Assembly (NCBI GenBank): GCA_001770955.1
Contig: MESL01000009.1
Coordinates: 1-52,224, forward strand
Reading direction: 5' to 3'
Source of the DNA: Burkholderiales bacterium RIFCSPLOWO2_12_FULL_65_40
Lineage (GTDB): Bacteria; Pseudomonadota; Gammaproteobacteria; Burkholderiales; Burkholderiaceae_C
DNA: 52,224 nucleotides
Shown here one piece after another: positions 7,624 to 16,899 of this stretch (position 1 is its first letter; the number at the start of each line of letters is the position of its first letter). Position numbers and translations under genes: made by a program. The notes beneath the pieces are model-generated. The model was not told the DNA's origin. It made no database searches and worked only from the letters and a program-made list of their open reading frames with translations.

Positions 7624-8793
7624 ATGAAACGCTGGATTCCCTGGATGGCTGCGGCCATCGTCATCGTGCTGGTCGCGGGCGGCGCCTGGCGGGCCATCGC
7701 GGCGCGGCAGACGCAGCAAAAGGCTCTGGCCGCCTCGGTGAAGGCCGAGCAGGTGGTCATGGAGATCGCCCCCGGCGAGATCACGCCCGTACGTCGCCAG
7801 AGCCTGGTGCTGGCGGTGCCGGTATCGGGCTCATTGCGCGCGGTGCAGTCGGCCACCATCAAGGCGCGCGTGGCCGGGGAACTGCAGGGCCTGCAACTGC
7901 GTGAGGGCGACAGCGTGCGCGCCGGCCAGGAGGTGGGGCGCATCGACCCCACCGACTCCAACGCCCGCCTGCGCCAGGCGCAGCAGCAGGCCGATGCGGC
8001 CAAGGCGCAGGTGAACATCAGCCAGCGCCAGTTGGACAACAACCGCGCGCTGGTGGATCAGGGTTTCATCTCGCGCACCGCGCTCGACACCTCGCAGGCC
8101 AACCTGAATGCGGCCCAGGCCTCATACCAGGCCGCCCTGGCAGCCGCCGACGTGGCGCGCAAGGCGCTGGCCGACACGGTGCTGCGCAGCCCGATCACCG
8201 GGCTGGTGGCCCAGCGCCTGGTGCAGAACGGCGAACGCGTGGCCGTCGAGGCGCGCATTCTGGAGGTGGTGGACCTCTCGCGCCTGGAGTTGGAAGCGCT
8301 GCTGGCCCCCGCCGACTCGGTGGCCGTGCGCGTGGGCCAGAAGGCCCGCCTGACCCTCGAAGGCAATGGCGAGCCGCTGCAGGCCACGGTGGTGCGCATC
8401 AGCCCCAGCGCGCAGGCGGGCAGCCGCACGGTGCCGGTGTACCTGGCTGTGACGCCGCCCACGGGCGGGCCCGCACTGCGCCAGGGCCTTTTCGTACAGG
8501 GCGAGCTTGACGTGGGCACAGCCGACCTGCTGACGGCGCCGCTGGACGCCGTGCGCACCGACAAGCCCGCACCCTATGTGCAGGTGGCCGACAACGGCCG
8601 CGTGGTGCACCGGGCCGTGCGCACCGCCCAGCGTGCACAGGTGGACGGCCAGACCGTAGTGGCCATCGAGGGTGTGCCCGAAGGCGCACTGGTACTGGCC
8701 GGGCGTGTGGGCGCCCTGCCCGAAGGCACGGCGCTGCGCCTGCCCGGCAGTGGCCCCGCCCCGGCGGCCAGCACGGCCGCCGCCCAACACTGA
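7624..8793 (+). CDS. RND efflux periplasmic adaptor (membrane fusion protein)
   Basis: The product has 389 residues from the ATG at 7624, preferred over upstream frame extension because it gives an N-terminal membrane anchor (WIPWMAAAIVIVLVAGGAW). Next come the split lipoyl/barrel-sandwich domain (ATIKARVAGELQGLQLREGD ... VLRSPITGLVAQRLVQNGE), a coiled-coil hairpin between (about residues 110-185, rich in Ala, Gln and Asn), a beta-barrel domain and a membrane-proximal domain. It links the inner-membrane transporter encoded next to an outer-membrane channel. A TolC-type channel is encoded about 4.4 kb downstream on the same strand. Substrate range is unknown. Confidence 0.93.
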   Translation: MKRWIPWMAAAIVIVLVAGGAWRAIAARQTQQKALAASVKAEQVVMEIAPGEITPVRRQSLVLAVPVSGSLRAVQSATIKARVAGELQGLQLREGDSVRAGQEVGRIDPTDSNARLRQAQQQADAAKAQVNISQRQLDNNRALVDQGFISRTALDTSQANLNAAQASYQAALAAADVARKALADTVLRSPITGLVAQRLVQNGERVAVEARILEVVDLSRLELEALLAPADSVAVRVGQKARLTLEGNGEPLQATVVRISPSAQAGSRTVPVYLAVTPPTGGPALRQGLFVQGELDVGTADLLTAPLDAVRTDKPAPYVQVADNGRVVHRAVRTAQRAQVDGQTVVAIEGVPEGALVLAGRVGALPEGTALRLPGSGPAPAASTAAAQH

Positions 8794-8811
8794 CCGCCAG
8801 GACTTCGCAGC

Positions 8812-11800
8812 ATGTGGTTTACCAAGGTCAGCCTGAAGAATCCGGTGTTCGCCACCATGGTCATGCTGGCCTTTGTGGTGCTGGGCATTTTTTCGTACCA
8901 GCGTTTGAAGGTGGACCAGTTCCCCGAGATCGACTTTCCGGTGGTGGTGGTCACGGCCGACTACCCCGGCGCCTCGCCCGAGATCGTCGAGAGTGAAGTC
9001 ACCAAGAAAATCGAAGAAGGCGTCAACTCCATCGCCGGCATCAACGCCCTGACCTCGCGCAGCTTCGAGGGCTCGGCCGTCGTCATCATCGAGTTCCAGC
9101 TCCACATCGACGGGCGCAAGGCCGCCGAGGACGTGCGCGAGAAGGTGGCCACCGTGCGCACGCAACTGCGCACCGAGGTGAAAGAACCGCGCGTGCTGCG
9201 TTTTGACCCGGCGAGCCGCCCGGTGTGGTCGCTGGCGGTGCTGCCCGATGGGGACGAAGCCACGCGCCAGAGCGCCGTGGAACTGACCACCTGGGCCGAC
9301 CAGACGCTGAAAAAGCGCCTGGAAAACGTGCGCGGCGTGGGCGCCGTGACGCTGGTGGGTGCCACGCGGCGCGAGATCAACATCTACCTCGACCCCAAGG
9401 CGCTCGAAGCCTTCGGCATCACGCCCGAGCAGGTGGCGCAGGCCGTGCGCAACGAAAACCAGGACCTGCCGCTGGGCGCCATCCGGTCGCTCGACCAGGA
9501 CCGCGTGGTGCAGATCGACGCGCGCATGGAGCGCCCCGAGGACTTCGGCCGCATCATCGTGGCACGCAAGAACGGTGCGCCGGTGCGCGTGGACCAGCTC
9601 GCCCGCGTGCAGGACGGCCCGCAGGAGGTAGAAAGCCTGGCGCTCTACAACGGCCAGCGCACGCTGCTGATGTCGGTGCAGAAGGCCCAGGGCGAGAACA
9701 CCATCGAGGTGGTCGATGGCCTCAACGACACCGTGCAGGCGCTGCGCAAGGAGCTGCCCCCGGGCGTGCGCCTGGAGACCATCGGCGACAGCTCGCGCCC
9801 CATCCGGGTGGCCGTGGACAACGTGCGCCAGACGCTGATCGAGGGCGCTTTGCTCACCGTGCTCATCGTCTTTTTGTTCCTGAACTCGTGGCGCTCCACC
9901 GTCATCACGGGGCTGACGCTGCCGATTGCGCTGATCGGCACCTTTCTGTTCATGAACATGTTCGGCTTCACCATCAACATGATCACGCTGATGGCGCTGA
10001 GCCTGTGCGTGGGCCTGTTGATCGACGACGCCATCGTGGTGCGCGAGAACATCGTGCGCCATGTGCAGATGGGCAAGGGCAGCTACCAGGCGGCCATGGA
10101 CGGCACGCAGGAGATCGGCCTGGCCGTGTTGGCGACCACGCTGTCGATCGTGGCGGTGTTCCTGCCGATTGGCTTCATGGGCGGCATCATCGGCAAGTTC
10201 TTCCACGAGTTCGGCATCACCATCGTGGCGGCGGTGCTGATTTCGATGTTTGTCAGCTTCACGCTCGACCCCATGCTGTCGAGCATTTGGGAAGACCCGA
10301 GCATTCATACCCATGGGAAGAAGCTCAAGCCCGTCACCTTCTATGACAAGACCATCGGCCGTGTGACCGGCTGGTTCGACCACGCCACCGACACGCTCGT
10401 CGAGACCTACCAGCACATCCTGCGCTGGTCGCTGGTGCACAAGCTGGCCACGCTGGCCATGGCGGCGGGCATTTTTGTGCTCAGCGTGGTTATGGTGCCG
10501 TTGCTGGGCACCGAGTTCGTGCCCAAGGCCGATTTCTCCGAAACTTCCATCAACTTCTACGTGCCCGTGGGCGCATCCATCGAGGCCACCGAGGCCAAGG
10601 CGCAGCAGGTCGAGGCCGTGGTGCGCAGCCTGCCCGAGGTGCGCTACACGCTCTCGACCATCAACACCGGCAGCACACAGGGCAAGATTTACGCCAGCGT
10701 CTATGTGCGGCTGGTGGACCGCAAGGACCGCCAGCGCAGCGTGGACGAGATGTCGGGCGTGCTGCGCGAGCGCCTGCGGCAGATTCCGGGTATCACGGTC
10801 ACGCACGTGGGCCTGCTCGACCCGGTGGGCGGGCAAAAGCAGATCGAATTCTCATTGCAGGGCCCCGACCTGCAGGAGCTGGCACGGCTGACGCGCGCAG
10901 TGAATGAAAAAATCCGCACCATTCCGGGCCTGGTGGACCTCGATTCGAGCGTCAAGCCCGACAAGCCGGTGATTGCCGTCGATGTGCGCCGCGACGCGGC
11001 TTCCGACCTGGGCCTGTCGGTGGCGCAGATGGCCAACAGCCTGCGCACCCTGATCGCCGGCCAGACCGTGGGCAACTGGCGCGCCCCCGACGACCAGACC
11101 TACGACGTCAACGTGCGCCTCGCCCCCGAGGCGCGCAACACGCCGCAGGACCTGGAGCGCCTGCCTTTTGCGCTGACCGGCGCCGACGGCAGCAGCCGCA
11201 TCGTGCGACTGAACCAGGTGGCCAGCGTGCGCGAATCGACCGGCCCCAACCAGATCAACCGGCGCGACCTGACGCGCGAGGTGGCCGTGAACGCCAACGT
11301 GCACAACCGCTCGGCTGGCGAGGTCTCGGGCGACATCCGCAAGGTGCTTGACGGCATGGCGTTCCCGCCCGGTTACCGCTACCAGTTTGGCGGCTCGACC
11401 AAGAACATGCAGGAATCGTTTGGCTACGCCATCTCGGCGCTGCTGCTGGCCGTGGTGTTCATCTACATGATCCTGGCCAGCCAGTTCAAGAGCTTCGTGC
11501 AGCCGCTGGCGCTGATGACCTCGCTGCCGCTCACGCTCATTGGCGTGGTGCTGGCGCTGCTGATGTTCGGCTCATCGCTGTCGATGTTTTCCATCATCGG
11601 CGTCATCATGCTCATGGGGCTGGTGACCAAGAACGCCATTTTGCTGGTCGACTTTGCCATCCGCGCCCGCGAGGACCACACCGGCGAGGATGGCCAGCCC
11701 GTGGCCGGCATGTCGCGCCACGACGCCCTGCTGATGGCCGCGCGCGTGCGGTTGCGCCCCATTCTGATGACCACGCTGGCCATGATCTTCGGCATGGTGC

Positions 11801-11985
11801 CGCTGGCCTTTGCCCTCAGCGAAGGCTCGGAGCAACGCGCGCCCATGGGCCAGGCGGTGATCGGCGGGGTCGTCACCTCGTCGCTGCTGACGCTGGTGGT
11901 GGTGCCGGTGGTTTATTGCTACATGGACGATCTGGCGCAATGGGCGCGCCGTGTTCTGGGCGGCAAACGCCCGGCCCGGTCTTAA
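8812..11985 (+). CDS. RND-family inner-membrane efflux transporter (AcrB/MdtB type)
   Basis: The 1057-residue length matches the HAE1-type RND pumps. Twelve membrane segments are expected: one at the N-terminus ([20 protein letters not shown]), two clusters of five or six around residues 335-535 and 860-1040. Proton-relay residues are visible: the paired Asp in [12 protein letters not shown] and the Lys in [14 protein letters not shown]. Two large periplasmic domains lie between. It exports drugs or other amphiphiles in exchange for protons. The start follows the adaptor stop by 18 bp, so co-transcription is likely. Heavy-metal RND pumps differ in the membrane motifs, so this is the multidrug type. 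Confidence 0.96.
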   Translation: MWFTKVSLKNPVFATMVMLAFVVLGIFSYQRLKVDQFPEIDFPVVVVTADYPGASPEIVESEVTKKIEEGVNSIAGINALTSRSFEGSAVVIIEFQLHIDGRKAAEDVREKVATVRTQLRTEVKEPRVLRFDPASRPVWSLAVLPDGDEATRQSAVELTTWADQTLKKRLENVRGVGAVTLVGATRREINIYLDPKALEAFGITPEQVAQAVRNENQDLPLGAIRSLDQDRVVQIDARMERPEDFGRIIVARKNGAPVRVDQLARVQDGPQEVESLALYNGQRTLLMSVQKAQGENTIEVVDGLNDTVQALRKELPPGVRLETIGDSSRPIRVAVDNVRQTLIEGALLTVLIVFLFLNSWRSTVITGLTLPIALIGTFLFMNMFGFTINMITLMALSLCVGLLIDDAIVVRENIVRHVQMGKGSYQAAMDGTQEIGLAVLATTLSIVAVFLPIGFMGGIIGKFFHEFGITIVAAVLISMFVSFTLDPMLSSIWEDPSIHTHGKKLKPVTFYDKTIGRVTGWFDHATDTLVETYQHILRWSLVHKLATLAMAAGIFVLSVVMVPLLGTEFVPKADFSETSINFYVPVGASIEATEAKAQQVEAVVRSLPEVRYTLSTINTGSTQGKIYASVYVRLVDRKDRQRSVDEMSGVLRERLRQIPGITVTHVGLLDPVGGQKQIEFSLQGPDLQELARLTRAVNEKIRTIPGLVDLDSSVKPDKPVIAVDVRRDAASDLGLSVAQMANSLRTLIAGQTVGNWRAPDDQTYDVNVRLAPEARNTPQDLERLPFALTGADGSSRIVRLNQVASVRESTGPNQINRRDLTREVAVNANVHNRSAGEVSGDIRKVLDGMAFPPGYRYQFGGSTKNMQESFGYAISALLLAVVFIYMILASQFKSFVQPLALMTSLPLTLIGVVLALLMFGSSLSMFSIIGVIMLMGLVTKNAILLVDFAIRAREDHTGEDGQPVAGMSRHDALLMAARVRLRPILMTTLAMIFGMVPLAFALSEGSEQRAPMGQAVIGGVVTSSLLTLVVVPVVYCYMDDLAQWARRVLGGKRPARS

Positions 11986-12030
11986 AATCAAGGGTTTGTC
12001 CCGACTCGCCCCATAACCCGGAGTTTTTCC

Positions 12031-12741
12031 ATGAACATGCCCCTGAACACGACCGCCGACATCAGCGACCCCATCGCCCAGGCCCGCTACAACCTGATCC
12101 AGCAGCAGATCCGGACCTGGAACGTGGTCGACGCCAAGGTGCTGGAGACGCTCGACCAGGTGCACCGTGAGAACTTTGTGCCCGCCGCTTACCGCAGCCT
12201 GGCTTTCGTGGACATGGAAATCCCCCTGCGCGGCAACCCGGAAGTGGCCCAGCAGACCGGCCAGTGCATGCTCAAACCCCTCGTCGAGGCCCGCCTGCTG
12301 CAGGAAGTGAATGTGCAGCCCCATGAGCGCGTGCTCGAAATCGGCGCCGGGTCGGGCTACATGGCGGCCCTGCTGGCCCACACCGCTGCCCAGGTCGTGA
12401 CGATCGAAATCAACCCCGAGCTGGCCGCAATGGCCCGCCAGAACCTGGAGCAGGCCGGCATCGGCAACGTCACCGTGATGGAGGCCGATGGCGCACAGGC
12501 CAACGTGGTCGAAGGCCCCTTTGATGCAATTGTGCTCAGCGGTTCGGTGGCCGAGGTGCCCCCACAGCTGCTGGCGCAGCTGCGCGATGGCGGGCGGCTG
12601 GTGACCATTGCCGGTCAGGAGCCCGTGATGCGCGTGCACCGCGTGCTCAGGAAGGGTGACCGATTTGAGGTTTCGTTCCCCTGGGACACCAACGCCCCGC
12701 GCCTGCTGAATTTTGGCGAGCCCACGGGCTTCAAGTTCTGA
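12031..12741 (+). CDS. Protein-L-isoaspartate O-methyltransferase family protein
   Basis: The 236-residue product has the PCMT layout: an N-terminal helical part (ARYNLIQQQIRTWNV, HRENFVPAAYRSLAF), then the SAM-binding motif I VLEIGAGSGYMAALLA, motif with acidic end VVTIEINPELAAMA, and GPFDAIVLSGSVAEVPPQLL. It would use S-adenosylmethionine to methylate isoaspartyl residues. However, the usual substrate loop Thr/Ser-Gly-rich sequence of Pcm is shortened and reads QTGQCMLKP, so another substrate is possible. It is followed by a rhodanese and tolC. This trio is a familiar neighbourhood in Burkholderiales. Confidence 0.85.
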   Translation: MNMPLNTTADISDPIAQARYNLIQQQIRTWNVVDAKVLETLDQVHRENFVPAAYRSLAFVDMEIPLRGNPEVAQQTGQCMLKPLVEARLLQEVNVQPHERVLEIGAGSGYMAALLAHTAAQVVTIEINPELAAMARQNLEQAGIGNVTVMEADGAQANVVEGPFDAIVLSGSVAEVPPQLLAQLRDGGRLVTIAGQEPVMRVHRVLRKGDRFEVSFPWDTNAPRLLNFGEPTGFKF

Positions 12742-12766
12742 CGCGGGCAGGGAAAGGCAGCAGCGC

Positions 12767-13108
12767 ATGATCGCCCACGTCCGGCCCGCCGACCTCGCCA
12801 CCTGGTTTGCCCAGGTGGCGCCCGGCAGCGCACCCCTGGTGCTGGACGTGCGCGAGCCCTGGGAGCTGGAGCAGGCCGCAGTGGCCGCGCACGGCTTCGA
12901 GCTGCTGGCCATTCCCATGGGAAGCCTGCCCGAGCGCCTGAACGAACTGGACCCCGAGCGCCCCACCGCCTGCCTGTGCCACCACGGTGTGCGCAGCCTG
13001 CATGTGGCGGCCTACCTCGCACACCACGGACACGAATGCGTGGCCAACATCACGGGCGGCATTGACGCCTGGGCGCAAGACCACGACCCGGGCGTGCGCC
13101 GCTACTGA
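12767..13108 (+). CDS. Rhodanese-like sulfurtransferase
   Basis: A single rhodanese domain of 113 residues. VLDVREPWELEQAAV is the N-terminal signature and CLCHHGVRSLHVAAYL holds the active-site loop, with the catalytic cysteine expected in CHHGVRS. GGIDAWAQD closes the fold. Such proteins accept and pass on sulfane sulfur in the cytoplasm. It begins 25 bp past the PCMT stop with a GGGAAAGG purine run before the ATG, and tolC follows 61 bp later, so the three are probably transcribed together. Confidence 0.9.
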   Translation: MIAHVRPADLATWFAQVAPGSAPLVLDVREPWELEQAAVAAHGFELLAIPMGSLPERLNELDPERPTACLCHHGVRSLHVAAYLAHHGHECVANITGGIDAWAQDHDPGVRRY

Positions 13109-13169
13109 TCCGGCCCTTTTCGCAAGCGCACACCTTTTTCCGCAGGCTTTTTCCAGAAAGACCCCCTCC

Positions 13170-14495
13170 ATGCAGCTGTTCCGGCTTCTTCCCTTGTCCC
13201 TGGCGCTGGGCGCCGCTCTTGCCGCACCCGTGCAGGCCCAAAGCCTGCTGGAACTGGTGGAATCGGCCCGTGGCTATGACTCGGCCTGGCAGTCGGCCCA
13301 GGCCCAGCTCGAAGCCGCTGCGCGCCGTGCCGACCAGGCCCGCGCCGGCCTGCTGCCCAGTGCCGGCCTTTCGGCCGGTGTCTCGCGCGCCAATACCGAC
13401 GTCACCCGCCCGGCCGTGGAGCGCACCAGCACCACGCAAAGCCTGGCCGTGAGTGCCTCGCAACCGCTGTACCGCCCGGCCAATCGCATTGCCCTGGAAC
13501 AGAGCCAGCGCGGCATTGACGTCGCGCAAGCCCAGCTCGATGCCGCCGCGCAGGACCTACTGGTGCGCGTGAGCCAGGCCTACTTCGACGTGCTGGCCGC
13601 ACAGGACACCCTCACCTTCGTTCAGGCCCAGAAGTCGGCCGTGTCGGAGCAACTGGCCTCTGCCAAGCGCAATTTCGAGGTCGGCACCACCACCGTGACC
13701 GATTCGCGCGAGGCGCAGGCACGTTTCGACCTGGTCAGCGCCCAGGAAATCGCCGCCGAGAACGACCTGCAGGTCAAAAAACTCGCCCTTGACCAGCTTG
13801 TGGGCACCACCGGCGCCCAGCCCCGTCCGCTGGCCCTGCCCGTGCAGTTGCCCGCCGTGCAGCCCGCCAGCGTGGACCACTGGGTGCAGACGGCGCAAGA
13901 CCAGCAGCCCGGCGTGCGCCAGGCCGCCTTGGCGCTGGACGTGGCCCGCCTGGAAACCCGCAAGGCTGAAACCGGCCACCGGCCCACCATCGACCTGCAG
14001 GCCAGCTATGCCATCCAGCACAACCCCAACGGCACGGTGACCACGCCCAACGTCAACACCCGCACCAACAACGCCAGCGTGGGCCTGGCACTGAACCTGC
14101 CCCTGTTCGCCGGGTATGCCGTGCAGAACCGCGTGAAGGAAACCCTGGCGCTCGAGCAGAAGGCCGAGGCGGACCTGGAAACCGTGCGCCGGACCGTGGC
14201 CCAGACCACGCGCAGCGCCTACTTTGGCGTGCAGTCGGGCATTGGCCAGGTCAAGGCGCTGGAGGCGGCCGAGCAGTCGAGCCAGAGCGCCCTGGATGCC
14301 AACAAGCTGGGCTACCAGGTGGGCGTGCGCATCAACATTGACGTGCTCAATGCGCAAAGCCAGCTCTTCCAGACCAAGCGCGACCTGGCCGTGGCGCGCT
14401 ATAACGTGCTGCTGGGCCAGTTGAAGCTGCGCCAGGCGGCCGGCACGCTGACGCTGGATGACGTGACGGCCCTCAACGCGCTGCTGGCAAAGTAA
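13170..14495 (+). CDS. tolC: TolC-family outer-membrane efflux protein
   Basis: The 441-residue product starts with a signal peptide (MQLFRLLPLSLALGAALAAP) ending in VQAQS. Two homologous halves follow, each with OEP-type helices; FDVLAAQDTLTFVQAQ in the first and YFGVQSGIGQVKALEAAE in the second are the repeated coiled-coil signatures. LFAGYAVQNRVKE is the conserved LxxG segment near the second beta-strands. It forms a trimeric channel across the outer membrane and periplasm. It could serve the RND pump upstream and also type I secretion. The 3' end overlaps the convergent sugar dehydrogenase gene by 23 bp. Confidence 0.93.
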   Translation: MQLFRLLPLSLALGAALAAPVQAQSLLELVESARGYDSAWQSAQAQLEAAARRADQARAGLLPSAGLSAGVSRANTDVTRPAVERTSTTQSLAVSASQPLYRPANRIALEQSQRGIDVAQAQLDAAAQDLLVRVSQAYFDVLAAQDTLTFVQAQKSAVSEQLASAKRNFEVGTTTVTDSREAQARFDLVSAQEIAAENDLQVKKLALDQLVGTTGAQPRPLALPVQLPAVQPASVDHWVQTAQDQQPGVRQAALALDVARLETRKAETGHRPTIDLQASYAIQHNPNGTVTTPNVNTRTNNASVGLALNLPLFAGYAVQNRVKETLALEQKAEADLETVRRTVAQTTRSAYFGVQSGIGQVKALEAAEQSSQSALDANKLGYQVGVRINIDVLNAQSQLFQTKRDLAVARYNVLLGQLKLRQAAGTLTLDDVTALNALLAK

Positions 14496-15645
14496 GGCGC
14501 AGCAGGCGGCCCTGCGGGCTGTCGGTCAGCACATACAGCCAGCCGTCCGGCCCCTGGCGCACATCGCGGATGCGTTCGCCCAGGTCTTCCAGCAGGCGTT
14601 CTTCTCGCAGCACCCTGCCCCCCTGCACCTCCAGCCGGTGCAGGCGGCCGAACTTGAGCGAGCCCACGAACAGGCTGCCACGCCAATCCGGGCCGTAACG
14701 CTCGCTCGTCAGAAACGCCATGCCCGAGGGCGCAATGGACGGCACCCAGTAATGCAGCGGCGGCTCCATGCCCGCCTTGGCCGGGCCTTCGCCCAACTTG
14801 CCGCCACCATAGTTTTCGCCGTGGGTGATGACCGGCCAGCCATAGTTGCGCCCGGCCTCCGGGCGGTTGATTTCGTCGCCGCCTTGCGGGCCATGCTCGT
14901 GCACCCACAGGCGAGCGTCCGGCCCCCAGGCGGCGCCCTGCGGGTTGCGGTGGCCCCAGCTCCAGATTTCGGGCTGCGCCCCGGGCCGCTGGCGCAGCGG
15001 GTTGTCGGGCGGCACGCTGCCGTCGGGCCGGATGCGCACGACCTTACCATGGTGGTTGTCGAGCGTTTGCGCATCGTCCTTGCGGTGGTAGCGTTCGCCC
15101 AGCGTGAGGAACAGGTTGCCATCGGGCGCCTGCACGATGCGGCAGCCAAAATGCAGGTTGCTGGCCACCTTGGGCTGCTGGCGAAAGATGACTTTCACGT
15201 CCTGCAGCGTGCTGGCGTCTTGCGACAGGGTGGCGCGCGCCAGCGCCGTGCTGTTGCCGCCGCCCTCGCCGCCGGGCTCGGCAAAACAGAAATACAGGCT
15301 CCGGTTGCGCGCAAAGTCGGCATCCAGCGCCACATCGAGCAAGCCGCCCTGCCCGCCCGCCGCGACCCGGGGCAGGCCTGCCACGGGCGCACCCAGGCGG
15401 CCATCGGCCGACACCACGCGCAGGCGCCCGGGCCGCTCGGTCACCAGAAAGCGCCCATCGGGCAGAAACGCCACGGCCCAGGGGTGCTGCAGGCCGGTGG
15501 CCACGGTGACAGGGGTCAGAGACGGGGCATCGGCAGCGTGAGCGGGTACAGCCCACAGGGCACACGCCGTCAAATTAGCTATTACAAAGATAGCTTTCAG
15601 CGCTTTACCAGATTGCCTTGGAGCCCATTTTTCCTTATATTTCAT
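14473..15645 (-). CDS. PQQ-type aldose sugar dehydrogenase (YliI-like), exported
   Basis: The 390-residue product (ATG at 15645) is a six-bladed beta-propeller of the soluble glucose/sorbosone dehydrogenase family: LQHPWAVAFLPDGRFLVTER, GQGGLLDVALDADF, SNLHFGCRIV, GERYHRKDDAQ, WSWGHRNPQG, WVHEHGPQGGDEIN and NYGWPVITHGENY are the family signatures, with the catalytic His in SNLHFGC-type context. It oxidises sugars in the periplasm with PQQ as cofactor. The signal peptide is unusual: its basic and hydrophobic part (GKALKAIFVIANLTACALWA) is encoded by a dispersed palindromic repeat (15570-15620). An ATG at 15711 is an alternative start but makes a longer leader. Confidence 0.88.
   Translation of the reverse strand: MKYKEKWAPRQSGKALKAIFVIANLTACALWAVPAHAADAPSLTPVTVATGLQHPWAVAFLPDGRFLVTERPGRLRVVSADGRLGAPVAGLPRVAAGGQGGLLDVALDADFARNRSLYFCFAEPGGEGGGNSTALARATLSQDASTLQDVKVIFRQQPKVASNLHFGCRIVQAPDGNLFLTLGERYHRKDDAQTLDNHHGKVVRIRPDGSVPPDNPLRQRPGAQPEIWSWGHRNPQGAAWGPDARLWVHEHGPQGGDEINRPEAGRNYGWPVITHGENYGGGKLGEGPAKAGMEPPLHYWVPSIAPSGMAFLTSERYGPDWRGSLFVGSLKFGRLHRLEVQGGRVLREERLLEDLGERIRDVRQGPDGWLYVLTDSPQGRLLRLTLPAAR
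15570..15620 (-). repeat. Dispersed palindromic repeat, copy 2 (inside a signal-peptide region)
   Basis: Read on the minus strand: AAAGCGCTGAAAGCTATCTT, then TGTAATAGCTAATTTGA. It carries both AGCGCT and the ATAGCT element typical of the set. It lies within codons about 12-25 of the sugar dehydrogenase gene. Confidence 0.7.
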
Positions 15646-15764
15646 CCGTAATCTCCCTGGAAGGGATATGCCGCCAGCCCCGCGCATGAGGATACCAATC
15701 ATCCGGCCCATGGCCCGGCCACGTTACAGAATGAAATCCACCGCATGCAACCGTTACAAATGAC

Positions 15765-16373
15765 ATGACGGCACCCGTGTTACCCTTGCGCCCCATGTCC
15801 CGATGGTTCCTCATTTTGCTGCTGGCCTGTGCCAGCGCCCAGGCTGCTCCCGACGCAGTCCCTGACGCCGACATGGACAGCGCCCTACACCAACAACGCC
15901 TGCTGAGCCAGTTTGTCGAAATCCGCCAGAACGTGTCCGTGCAGGCCCACGAGGTGGTGGATCGCACATCCGATCTCGTGGTTACGGCCATGGGTTTTCT
16001 GGGCGTGCCCTACCGCCGGGGCGGCAGCAGTGCCGACACCGGCTTTGACTGCAGCGGCCTGGTCCGCGCCATCTACGAGAAAACCGCCGGTCTGCTGCTG
16101 CCGCGCCGCGCCGACCAGCAAGCCGCCTTTGCCGAAAAAATCGACAAGAAGGACCTGCAGCCGGGCGACCTGGTCTTCTTCAACACCATGCGCCGCGCCT
16201 TCAGCCACGTGGGCATCTATGTGGGCGACGGCAAGTTCATCCATGCGCCGCGCAGCGGCGCCGAGGTGCGCGTGGAAGACATGCAGCAGTCCTACTGGAA
16301 GCGCCGCTTTGACGGCGCCCGCCGCGTGAGCACGCCCCTGGCCGCCGCTCCCGCACAGATGGCCCAGCAATAG
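15765..16373 (+). CDS. NlpC/P60-family cell-wall hydrolase
   Basis: The product has 202 residues; the in-frame ATG at 15795 (MSRWFLILLLACASAQAAP) gives a compact signal peptide and may be the real start. The catalytic domain occupies about residues 70-190. It shows the Cys in FDCSGLVRAIYEKT, the His in FSHVGIYVGDGKFIHAPRSG and the expected PGDLVFF turn. These enzymes cut gamma-D-glutamyl-diaminopimelate or related peptide bonds in peptidoglycan in the periplasm. It stands divergent from the sugar dehydrogenase, and is convergent with a small exported protein gene. Confidence 0.92.
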   Translation: MTAPVLPLRPMSRWFLILLLACASAQAAPDAVPDADMDSALHQQRLLSQFVEIRQNVSVQAHEVVDRTSDLVVTAMGFLGVPYRRGGSSADTGFDCSGLVRAIYEKTAGLLLPRRADQQAAFAEKIDKKDLQPGDLVFFNTMRRAFSHVGIYVGDGKFIHAPRSGAEVRVEDMQQSYWKRRFDGARRVSTPLAAAPAQMAQQ

Positions 16374-16386
16374 CCGCACCGCCCTC

Positions 16387-16761
16387 TCAGGGCCGGGTCA
16401 CCGTTACGGTTTCGGTGCTGCGGATGGGGCCACCCACTTCATTCACGGGGCCCGCCTGCGGGTTGCGCAACATGGCGCGTGCCTCTGCCATGTCGGCTTG
16501 ATAGCGCGCCCGGGCCTGCGCCTCGCAGGCCTTGCGCTCGGCAGCGAGCATGCGGCATTCTTCCAGGCTGACCTTGAGGCCGCCACCCGCTTCGCGAATG
16601 GCACTGCGGTAGCGCTGCTGCGGCGTTGTGTCGGGCACGTCGGCCCGCTCCAGCGAGGCCGTGTGCGAGGCTTGAGCCCGGGCCACCCCTGGCAACAGCA
16701 ACAAGGCCGCAGGCAGCAGGGCCGCCCACAGCACGGAATGGGGAATCAGGCGTTTCATCAT
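16387..16761 (-). CDS. Exported hypothetical protein
   Basis: The 124-residue protein has a signal peptide (SVLWAALLPAALLLLPGVARAQA). The mature part is charged and mainly helical, with a Cys pair (LEECRMLAAERKACEAQ) and a C-terminal VTVTRP. I do not recognise a family. A second ATG three bases downstream (16758) is equally possible. It is convergent with the NlpC/P60 gene, with 13 bp between the two stops. Confidence 0.7.
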   Translation of the reverse strand: MMKRLIPHSVLWAALLPAALLLLPGVARAQASHTASLERADVPDTTPQQRYRSAIREAGGGLKVSLEECRMLAAERKACEAQARARYQADMAEARAMLRNPQAGPVNEVGGPIRSTETVTVTRP

Positions 16762-16899
16762 CGTTGCTCCTTCACACGGGGTTTCGGGTCGTTCAACGCA
16801 GGCGAAAGTCCCTGCGCACGCCTCTCCAGAATAGGTGCGGCACTGCCGGGCGCCCCTCGGTCAAAGGCCCCTGGCAGTGCAGGCGCCCAGCGCGCTACC

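Noticed and set aside
8122..10836. A 904-codon open frame on the minus strand
   Set aside because: It is antisense to the RND pump genes, has extreme His/Gln/Arg content, no known domain, and results from GC-rich codon bias.
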